From Bacteroidales bacterium (GTDB lineage: Bacteria > Bacteroidota > Bacteroidia > Bacteroidales > UBA7960), in the NCBI GenBank assembly GCA_007128045.1, contig SKYG01000366.1, positions 1 to 5,954 on the forward strand: a stretch of 5,954 nucleotides of DNA. Direction: 5' to 3'. Below are positions 1-5,800 of this stretch, piece by piece. The translations under genes were made by a program, and so were the position numbers. The notes under the pieces were generated by a model, which saw only the letters and a list, made by a program, of their open reading frames with translations, made no database searches and was not told the origin of the DNA. The first letter of the stretch is position 1; every line of letters begins with the position of its first letter.

Positions 1-168
1 AAAAATATTTTCCACCCATTACAACTTTTTCGTTTACTTTTCGTCCCTTAATTGTTATATGTATACAGAGGCTTTCTTTTGCCTGTATTATGCTATTACC
101 CTATAAAACTTTGTTTTTTTAGCAAAATTTCGGATTTGTTTGCAGCCTTGTGCTGCGTTAGGAATAAT
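1..168. other. non-coding flank downstream of the AbiEi-like gene
   Basis: I see no supportable gene here. The segment is A/T-rich, with stops in all frames except short chance frames. On the minus strand an ATG at 19-17 opens a frame that leaves the window after six codons (MGGKYF), too little to call. Two weak inverted repeats are present: GCAGC/GCTGC at 142-146 and 152-156 (5-bp stem, 5-nt loop), and a bulged one at 64-87. Neither is followed by a T-run on the minus strand, so a terminator for the upstream gene is not established. No start of an AbiEii-type nucleotidyltransferase is visible. Confidence 0.5.
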
Positions 169-744
169 TCAGGATAAGGACAGGATGCGTTTAACCCGTT
201 CAGCCATGCTGTCAGAGCCGTATATCGGCAATAACATCGCAACCTTATCCCGGTTGATGACTTCAGGATGATCAAGGTAATATTCCTGATCAAGATACAA
301 AAGATCAAGAAAGGCCCTTTCTGGACTAGCCATATTGATCCCTTCATGAAGGCGTTCAATTCCATTGGTATTGAGCATTATTGATTCCTTAATCCTTCTG
401 AACCGAAAACTGAGCGAATCAACCTCTATGTCCCGGCTCAGATAGCTTACAACCGTATAATTTCCGGCATACTGGAAGATGGCACCTGCTTTGCGTAAAA
501 CATATTCAAGAGAGAGGTAAGATGGGATGTTGATTTTGCAAGCCAGTTCTTCCGGGTTATAACCATTTTTGGCATAAATCCCTTTTCGGATATTCAGCAG
601 TACCTGTTTGCGCACATGATAATTTACTTTCTGTTTGAGCCGGTTCCTGTCAGATTCCTTTAGCAGCAGACCCAAATCATTGAAGGTAAATACCGTACGC
701 CGGTCTTTATAAACCTCATAAATAAAGCTTGAGTTGTTTTTCAT
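169..744 (-). CDS. AbiEi-family winged-helix regulator (type IV antitoxin-like)
   Basis: This 191-residue protein has the layout of AbiEi-type antitoxins. Residues about 1-58 look like an N-terminal winged helix-turn-helix and end in a basic wing with KGIYAKNGY (54-62). A C-terminal domain (about 70-191) carries the family hallmark ASPERAFLDLLYL (139-151). In characterised AbiE systems the regulator binds inverted repeats in its own promoter and represses the operon, while neutralising the nucleotidyltransferase toxin AbiEii encoded by the next, usually overlapping, gene. Length is typical for the family and the frame is intact. The ATG at 744 is chosen because it gives a full winged helix and lies about 20 nt from a TAGGTTTG -7 match. 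The oddity is the missing partner: the 168 bases after the stop contain no toxin start, so this is a solo copy, or its toxin was lost or lies elsewhere. DNA binding is well supported by family; an active antitoxin role is inference. Confidence 0.82.
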   Translation of the reverse strand: MKNNSSFIYEVYKDRRTVFTFNDLGLLLKESDRNRLKQKVNYHVRKQVLLNIRKGIYAKNGYNPEELACKINIPSYLSLEYVLRKAGAIFQYAGNYTVVSYLSRDIEVDSLSFRFRRIKESIMLNTNGIERLHEGINMASPERAFLDLLYLDQEYYLDHPEVINRDKVAMLLPIYGSDSMAERVKRILSLS

Positions 745-781
745 AAACCAATAGTTTGGTTATATCAAACCTATGGTTTAT
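743..781 (-). promoter_or_regulatory. dyad operator and -7 promoter element of the AbiEi-like gene
   Basis: A 39-bp interrupted palindrome is centred on 762. Outer arms ATAAACCA (743-750) and TGGTTTAT (774-781) are perfectly complementary over 8 bp, and inner arms GTTTG (754-758) and CAAAC (766-770) over 5 bp. Each half is itself a small palindrome: AACCAA-TAGT-TTGGTT (746-761) and AAACC-TAT-GGTTT (767-779). On the minus strand positions 773-766 read TAGGTTTG, an exact match to the Bacteroidota -7 consensus TAnnTTTG, about 21 nt before the ATG. A well-spaced -33 TTTG is not obvious. Two adjacent inverted repeats over the promoter is the arrangement reported for AbiEi autoregulation, so autorepression is the natural inference. 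Confidence 0.6.
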
Positions 782-797
782 AAAAGTACAATTTTTT

Positions 798-894
798 GTG
801 ATACAAATGGTTTTTGAATTAGAAAAATATGATTAGGTAGAGCATGACCAGTAAGCCAACCGATATGTGTAGTGTCTCTTGAATTTTGTATCAC
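798..894. repeat. 10-bp inverted repeat pair in the divergent intergenic region
   Basis: GTGATACAAA at 798-807 is the exact reverse complement of TTTGTATCAC at 885-894, with 77 bp between. The left arm is also part of a local palindrome, TTTGT-GAT-ACAAA (795-807). The pair lies between the divergent genes starting at 744 and 1003. It could be two copies of a regulator site, the ends of a very small non-autonomous element, or a weak long-range stem. No target duplication was found around it. The 221-base gap it sits in (782-1002) holds no gene. Confidence 0.4.
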
Positions 895-923
895 GGAATT
901 GTTGCTAACAGAAAATATAATAA

Positions 924-953
924 TTGACAATAGATGCATTTTTTGTAATTTGC
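924..953 (+). promoter_or_regulatory. candidate promoter of the 1003-1776 gene
   Basis: TTGACA at 924-929 is followed, 19 bp after its TTG, by TAATTTGC at 946-953. This resembles the Bacteroidota pair TTTG / TAnnTTTGC, with one base fewer inside the -7 element. Transcription would begin near 959, giving a leader of roughly 44 nt before the ATG at 1003. It is the best promoter-like pair in this gap, but the -7 box is not an exact match. Confidence 0.42.
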
Positions 954-968
954 ACTCGATACCATGTG

Positions 969-986
969 ACATTTAGACATTTAGAC
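969..986 (+). repeat. 8-bp tandem repeat in the leader of the 1003-1776 gene
   Basis: ACATTTAG occurs twice in tandem (969-976 and 977-984) and continues with a partial third copy (AC, 985-986). It lies 17-34 bases before the start codon, within the predicted untranslated leader. It may be a slippage product; no function is evident. Confidence 0.6.
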
Positions 987-1002
987 AAAAAAATATAAAC
1001 AT

Positions 1003-1776
1003 ATGAAGAAAAGTGATGACATTTTTGCATTGATACAAAAGGAAGTTGATAAACTCGGTCATATTCCAACCAAAGATGAATTGGATAGGATAGTTGCAAG
1101 GGTCACAGATCAGGTGAATAATACTTCACTCTCTGATGCTGAAGGCTTAAGCCCGAATCAGTTACAAGAATTGTTGTATTCACTTTTCAGTGAGAGAAGT
1201 CCGGTGCGTTTGAATGATGGGATTCATGACGAGATGGCCCTCAAATCACCTATGACGAAGTTATGTCAGGCTTTAATGCTGGAAATTGAGCAGGCTGGTG
1301 AACTTAAGTTGACTAATTTGGTTAAGGTGCGCAACAAAAAGATCAGCCTGACCGCCAAAGGCAAAAAACTGCTTAATACCCCCGGCAAGTTGTTAACAGA
1401 GTTGTTTGTTGCTTTCTGCCTGAAATTCAACTGGGGCTATTTTGACGGGTATTCATCAGAGAATGCAGCGCAGTTTGGCGTTGGGTACTCCCTGCTTCTA
1501 TTGCATACATATGGTAAAATACAACGTAAGTCCGATTTCTACTCCAAACGAGTCATTGAAGCCATTCCACTGGTCTTAAATGAATTCTACGGGAGTGACT
1601 TTCGAACACAAGAAGAGGAATTTGCATCTTGCTACGAGATCCGTTTGTTTCACAGGGGGTTGGATTGGTTTGGACTCGTGGAAGCAAAAAAAGCTTCCAG
1701 AAAATATATGCAGACTGGCTATTCAGATATAAAGACCACATCTCTGTTTTATGACTTCATTCAAATCAATCTTTGA
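1003..1776 (+). CDS. conserved-looking hypothetical protein, 257 aa
   Basis: I do not recognise a named family. The protein has no signal peptide or membrane helix and looks cytoplasmic. Residues 1-40 are a charged, probably helical N-terminus. Residues 47-71 contain GLSPNQLQELLYSLFSERSP, which recalls a 'GLSPxQMHxLLYxPF' signature I associate, from memory only, with uncharacterised proteins of Bacteroidota and Firmicutes. Residues 98-124 (GELKLT, then VKVRNKKISLTAKGKKLL) read like the wing region of a winged helix. The remainder (about 127-257) is rich in aromatics, with KFNWGYFDGY at 141-150. The ATG at 1003 follows an A-rich stretch with no Shine-Dalgarno site, normal for the phylum. It is transcribed divergently from the AbiEi-like gene; no functional link is shown. 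The segment around residue 104 may be shorter than in relatives (see findings). The open frame, promoter-like sequence and protein-like composition support a real gene. Confidence 0.72.
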   Translation: MKKSDDIFALIQKEVDKLGHIPTKDELDRIVARVTDQVNNTSLSDAEGLSPNQLQELLYSLFSERSPVRLNDGIHDEMALKSPMTKLCQALMLEIEQAGELKLTNLVKVRNKKISLTAKGKKLLNTPGKLLTELFVAFCLKFNWGYFDGYSSENAAQFGVGYSLLLLHTYGKIQRKSDFYSKRVIEAIPLVLNEFYGSDFRTQEEEFASCYEIRLFHRGLDWFGLVEAKKASRKYMQTGYSDIKTTSLFYDFIQINL

Positions 1777-1859
1777 GTTTCTGCCGAAACCCGAACAGCA
1801 CCACGGGCCTGTTGGGTGTGATGCCCTATATTACCACAAATTATTGTAAACCATCTGAA

Positions 1860-1882
1860 AACTTTTTCCAAAGTTCTTTTTT
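1860..1882 (+). terminator. candidate intrinsic terminator after the 1003-1776 gene
   Basis: AACTTT (1860-1865), loop TTCC, and AAAGTT (1870-1875) form a perfect 6-bp stem, followed directly by CTTTTTT (1876-1882). The hairpin-plus-T-run shape fits an intrinsic terminator 84 nt past the stop codon at 1776. The stem has only one G/C pair, so it would be weak. Confidence 0.4.
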
Positions 1883-1899
1883 CCCGGACGCTACCACAA

Positions 1900-1908
1900 T
1901 AAATTTGC
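1900..1908 (+). promoter_or_regulatory. -7 element match upstream of the small membrane protein gene
   Basis: TAAATTTGC is an exact match to the extended Bacteroidota -7 consensus TAnnTTTGC. It lies just after the candidate terminator and about 140 bases before the ATG at 2047. The expected -33 position is occupied by a T-run (1877-1882), not a clear TTTG. If used, it would give the membrane-protein mRNA a leader of about 130 nt. Confidence 0.35.
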
Positions 1909-1979
1909 CTTCCAATATGTATCATTTGATGGCATATCTGATTTTTTTATGGATCTTGCGGAGGCCAGTCAGGATCAAT

Positions 1980-1995
1980 ATCATATGGGTATGAT
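1980..1995. repeat. short perfect inverted repeat upstream of 2047
   Basis: ATCATA (1980-1985), TGGG, TATGAT (1990-1995) is a perfect 6-bp inverted repeat. It would fall within the leader transcribed from the -7 element at 1900-1908. It could be a regulator half-site pair or a small RNA hairpin; there is nothing to choose between them. Confidence 0.35.
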
Positions 1996-2046
1996 GTGAA
2001 TTGAAATAGATGCTATTATGAATTTTTCTTGTAATCGGGTATTGTT

Positions 2047-2403
2047 ATGAGATCATATAAAGTAAATTTTAAATTTCTTGTCCTGGGTTTTTTCTTTCTT
2101 ATACTTGGGATACTTTTGCGTTTATACTATCTGAATTTCAATATGAAATACGAAAGTCTTGAATTTTGGGCAGGAGCAGCTAGTTTTTCTTTCGTGTTTT
2201 TCTTCTTTGTGGGTTTTTCCGAAAAAGACCATGTTTGGTGGAAATTGGTGATAATGGCTGTGTTATTGATATTGTTTAATTTTCTTATAAACCATCGGGA
2301 AATGGATATGTCTTTTTTGTGCAGATCATCGGGTGTGCTGGTTGGACTGGTTTTGGCTTCCATCAGTTTCATAGGGGCAGTCAAAAAATGGCTTACCTCC
2401 TGA
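2047..2403 (+). CDS. small four-helix membrane protein, unknown function, 118 aa
   Basis: The 118-residue product is strongly hydrophobic and probably an inner-membrane protein with four transmembrane segments, at about residues 10-29, 40-57, 65-82 and 95-112. Short charged loops separate them (YESLE at 35-39, EKDH at 59-62, NHREMDM at 82-88), and it ends KKWLTS. I recognise no catalytic motif and no family. The ATG at 2047 is preferred because it precedes a basic N-terminus (MRSYKVNFK) leading into the first helix. There is no Shine-Dalgarno sequence. A 10-codon frame (ATG at 2018) ends with a stop overlapping this start codon as ATGA, so translational coupling is possible but unproven. The gene converges on the MATE remnant with only 14 bases between their stops. 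Protein-like hydrophobic periodicity makes a real gene likely. Confidence 0.68.
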   Translation: MRSYKVNFKFLVLGFFFLILGILLRLYYLNFNMKYESLEFWAGAASFSFVFFFFVGFSEKDHVWWKLVIMAVLLILFNFLINHREMDMSFLCRSSGVLVGLVLASISFIGAVKKWLTS

Positions 2404-2417
2404 GTATATCAGCGTAA

Positions 2418-2707
2418 TCAGCGGGAAAACGTCAGCACATGCTTCCGGGCCATGAACGACAAGGTGAAGCCACGCGCTGCCAGCAGCAGGATCAGGGCCA
2501 GCCACAGTGCATGGTTGTCAATCACAGGCAGCAGCAGGTAATAGGCAGAGAAGAAGATTCCGATGGTCGATATCAGCATGGAGTTGCCCCTATGTAAGCT
2601 TTGTTCTCAAGATGCCCCATCAGTGCCATGTCGACCATGCCCAACAATGGCACGGTGATGTTGCTGATGATGTTCGGTATGGCAAGATCAAGGATGCGGC
2701 GATTCAT
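2418..2707 (-). pseudogene. MATE-family efflux transporter remnant (internal deletion plus frameshift)
   Basis: Reading leftward from the ATG at 2707, codons 1-41 encode a typical DinF-like MATE N-terminus: MNRRILDLAIPNIISN, then PLLGMVDMALMGHL, then YIGA. At 2585-2587 the homology switches frame and jumps to the far C-terminus: NSMLISTIGIFF, then YYLLLPV, a last hydrophobic segment, and the end ARKHVLTFSR with a stop at 2418-2420. Left in the original frame, translation stops at 2573-2575 after three foreign codons (TPC). Intact MATE proteins have about 440-460 residues and 12 helices; here about 41 plus about 56 remain, so roughly 1 kb of middle sequence is gone and no functional pump can be made. 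MATE proteins export drugs and other organic compounds in exchange for Na+ or H+. The promoter-like box at 2768-2761 and start region are still intact, suggesting recent loss. Confidence 0.85.
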
Positions 2708-2760
2708 AGTAACATTGTTGATGGTTGCGATAAGGTGGCTGGTGTGCATAAATGATTGCC

Positions 2761-2778
2761 CAAATATAGCTATCTTTG
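2761..2778. promoter_or_regulatory. palindromic divergent promoter core with a -7 box on each strand
   Basis: The 18 bases CAAATATAGCTATCTTTG differ from their own reverse complement at only one base pair (T2765/C2774). On the plus strand 2771-2778 reads TATCTTTG and on the minus strand 2768-2761 reads TATATTTG; both match TAnnTTTG exactly, back to back and 2 bp apart. The rightward start would lie near 2785, about 50 nt before the helicase ATG (2835). The leftward start would lie near 2754, about 47 nt before the MATE ATG (2707). For the leftward promoter a TTTG sits upstream (2794-2791, 22-bp spacer); no clear -33 was seen for the rightward one. The two promoters cannot both be occupied, so mutual exclusion or a shared regulator is plausible. 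Confidence 0.55.
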
Positions 2779-2781
2779 TAG

Positions 2782-2831
2782 ACTGTTCATCAAATTGAAG
2801 CGCCATTACCCCCAAAACTGTTCATACAAAT
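2782..2831 (+). repeat. direct repeat in the helicase leader
   Basis: ACTGTTCAT occurs at 2782-2790 and again at 2817-2825, 35 bp apart. Each is followed by CAAAT, directly at 2791-2795 and after one extra base at 2827-2831. Both copies lie between the predicted rightward start site and the ATG at 2835, so they could be operator or mRNA-level elements, or a small duplication. Confidence 0.45.
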
Positions 2832-2834
2832 CAA

Positions 2835-5800
2835 ATGCTGGTGTTTGCCATCCAGTTTCACGACCCACTGGGTGTGCTGATCGTACCTTACCTGGTGCAA
2901 CAGGCAAAAGACGGTCGGTTCATGATCGGCACGCAACGTCTGTATGGTCATACTGTGGCCGGCTACATCGACTCCCTCAGCGATGTGGAAAAGCAGCTCA
3001 TGAAACTCACCGATGAATGCAGCGATCCGCACCTATGCAAAAAGTTTTCAAAAAGTGCCCGCAACGCGGAAGCCTTATACAGTGAACTCTCCGAATCGAA
3101 GCTGAAGTCGTTGGTGATGCCATACACCCAAATCCGTATCAGCAAATGCTTGCAGCTCATGCAGGAGCATGGGATGATGTTGTATTTTAAAGGAGAAAAA
3201 GACAACGCGGTAGACGGTGAACAGATCCTGTTGCCCAAAAAACCGGCAAAGGCCGTATTTCACTTCATAAAAGATGAACAGGGCCTGCGCTACAAACTGG
3301 GCCTGAAGCAAGAGGGTGTCGATATTCCATTGTCTGGAGAGGGCTCCCTCGTGCTGGTCAATGAACCGGGTTGGGTGCTGGTGAACCAAATGGTTTACCG
3401 TCTGGAGGATGGTGTGGAGGGCAACAAGGTGAAGCCCTTTTTTAATAAGGAATTTGTTAGCATCCCCGCATCGTTTGAAGAAAAGTACTTTAAAGGCTTT
3501 ATGCTTAAAGTCATAAAAAAACATGAGGTAAAGCTCGAAGGAATCAGGCTGGATGTCGAGTCACCTCCCTGCCGGCCGGTTCTCAAACTGGAGTTGGACC
3601 TGGAAGGACATCCCATTCTGATGCTTTACTTTCAGTACAGCCATAGACGTTGTCAGCTTACCGACACCAACACCAGCTGGGCTGAATTGCTTTCTGACGA
3701 TGGCTGTCATGGTTTCAAAAAAATGCATAGAGACCTCGCGGCTGAAGAAAGGTACATTCAGGCATTACGGGGAATGGGCCTTACAAGCAGGGGTAAAAAT
3801 AGTTTCTTGATTCCGGATAAGGCCGATGCGAATCGAGGCAGAGGAATAGCCATGGAGGGTCACGGATCGGCAGAGAACAAGCTAATCAGCCAAAAGCAAT
3901 CCTCCTTGTTCCAGCTCATCGAATGGATGGGTAGGCATGCTGAAGACTTAAAGGCCCTCGGCTTCAGCATAGAGCAGGACTTTTTAGAAACCACCTACTA
4001 TCCTTCCATTCCCTTGGTAGAAATGAACATCAGTGCTGGTAACGATTGGTTCGACATATATGCTGTGGCGGTTTTTGGGGAATACCGAATTCCGTTCATA
4101 CAGCTGAAGAACCATTTGCTCAATGGTATCCGCGAATATGAACTTCCTGATGGTCGTGTGGCCATATTGCCTGAAGAATGGTTTTCCAGGTACAATAAGC
4201 TGTTGGTTTATGGACAAACCCTGGATGGCAATCTGAGGATGAGAAAACACCACTTCAGGCTTGTTGAACAACTGAAGCCTCATCTGGAAAGTCTGCCGGA
4301 GGGCATGGATATTGGCTCTGCAGAACCATTCACTATGCCGGAATTGCCTCCCACACTCGATCAGGTCTTGCGTCCCTATCAGCGTGCCGGATATGCCTGG
4401 TTGTTCTGGCTGTACCGCAATGGCTTTGGTGGTTGCCTTGCCGACGACATGGGCCTGGGAAAGACCCTGCAAACCCTTGCTCTGCTGCTGAAGCTGAAAG
4501 TTGATGCACGACAGGAAACCCAACAGGAAACCCAACAGGAAACCCAACAGGAAACTCCATATATAACCATCAGGCATTCAGGAGACCAGCTAAGTCTGTT
4601 TGGTGACCCCGATAACGCTGATTTGCCTGCTGCCCGCACTTCGTTGATCATCATGCCACTGTCGTTGGTATATAACTGGGAGAATGAGATCAGAAGGTTT
4701 GCGCCGGATCTCAGGTATATGAAATACCTCGGTTCAGCCCGCGAAGCAGATGTGGAAATGCTCCTACAGTATGATATCGTGCTAACCACATACGGCACTG
4801 TCAGAAACGACGCAGAGCTATTGAAAAACCTACCGTTTTGCTTTGTAGTGCTCGATGAGAGCCAGCTGATAAAGAATCCCAAATCACAGGTGTCGGAAGC
4901 CGTGAATATGCTCAATGCAGAGCATCGCCTGGTGCTTACGGGTACACCCATAGAGAATTCACTGGACGACCTTTGGTCGCAACTGTCGTTTGTCAATCCC
5001 GGCATGCTGGGAAGCTTGTCGTTCTTCAGGAAAGTATTTGTCCAGCCAATAGAAGGTGCCGGCGACCAGCTGAAGAAGGCAGAGCTGAACGAGATGATCA
5101 AACCTTTTATCCTGAGACGAACAAAAGACCAGGTCGAACCCGACCTTCCTGAACTGACAGAAAAGATACATTACTGTGAGATGGGGGAGGAGCAGCGTAG
5201 CTTGTATGAGACGAAGAAGTCGGAGATGCGCAATCACCTTCTGGAGGTCATGGCATCGGGCGACAGGTCGCGACTAAAGATAAATGTGTTGCAGAGCCTG
5301 CTGCAGTTGAGACTACTGGCCAACCACCCGAAGCTGGTAAAACAGGTGGGTACACTTTCAGGGACACAGGCAGATGCACTATTGGGAAACCAGGCAGATG
5401 CAATTCCAGAAAACCAGGCCAATGCAACCTCCGGGAAGTTCGAGGAGGTGATCCGTATGACAGAAAATCTGATGGCGGAAGGACATAAGGTGTTAATATT
5501 TAGTCAGTTTGTTAAGCACCTGCATCTCTTTAGAGATTATTTCGAACACAACGGGCTGAGCCATGCCTGGCTTACGGGGCAACAAAAGGCTGGTGACCGC
5601 GAAAAGACCATCACCGATTTTCAGAATGACCCTGACAAGCTGCTGTTTCTGGTGTCGCTGAAAGCAGGAGGTGTGGGTCTGAACCTCACCGCGGCAGACT
5701 ATGTGTTTATCCTTGATCCGTGGTGGAACCCGGCCGTCGAGAAACAGGCCGTCAGCCGTGCACACCGTATCGGACAGCACCGCCACGTATTCTCCTATAA

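Larger units (their letters stand above)
1777..2046. other. gene-poor spacer
   Basis: No gene I would defend lies here. The first 50 bases are richer in G/C than the rest and stay open for 20-30 codons in several frames, none with convincing start context. The remainder is A/T-rich and contains the candidate terminator, -7 element and small hairpin listed separately. On the minus strand, frames at about 1766-1831 and 1947-2012 each give about 20 protein-like codons, possibly decayed coding sequence, but this is within chance. Confidence 0.45.

Noticed and set aside
1..19. Start of a downstream minus-strand gene (ATG at 19-17)
   Set aside because: Only six codons are visible and no promoter element precedes it; it cannot be tested in this window.
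64..87. Intrinsic terminator for the AbiEi-like gene
   Set aside because: The stem is bulged with only four plus three pairs, and no T-run follows on the minus strand.
96..365. 89-codon minus-strand open frame
   Set aside because: It lies in another frame over the C-terminal half of the AbiEi-like gene, with no family resemblance; the AbiEi frame explains the region.
778..1099. Two overlapping 64-codon minus-strand frames between the divergent genes
   Set aside because: Non-protein-like composition, mutual overlap, and one runs antisense into the start of the 1003 gene.
1773..1994. 73-codon plus-strand frame starting at TTG
   Set aside because: No start context; it runs straight through the candidate terminator and -7 element, and the translation resembles nothing I know.
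2127..2384. 85-codon minus-strand frame antisense to the small membrane protein
   Set aside because: The sense frame has clear transmembrane periodicity; the antisense frame is its shadow.
2708..2815. 36-codon upstream extension of the MATE remnant on the minus strand
   Set aside because: MATE homology begins at the ATG at 2707, and the extension runs through the palindromic promoter core at 2761-2778.
4511..4555. CRISPR-like repeat
   Set aside because: Units of 12 bp are directly adjacent with no spacers and lie in frame within a coding sequence.
3984..5101. Long antisense frames (up to 240 codons) within the SNF2 gene
   Set aside because: The sense strand shows all SNF2 motifs in one uninterrupted frame. 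The antisense frames are low-complexity shadows (for example CWVSCWVSCW from the 12-bp repeat).
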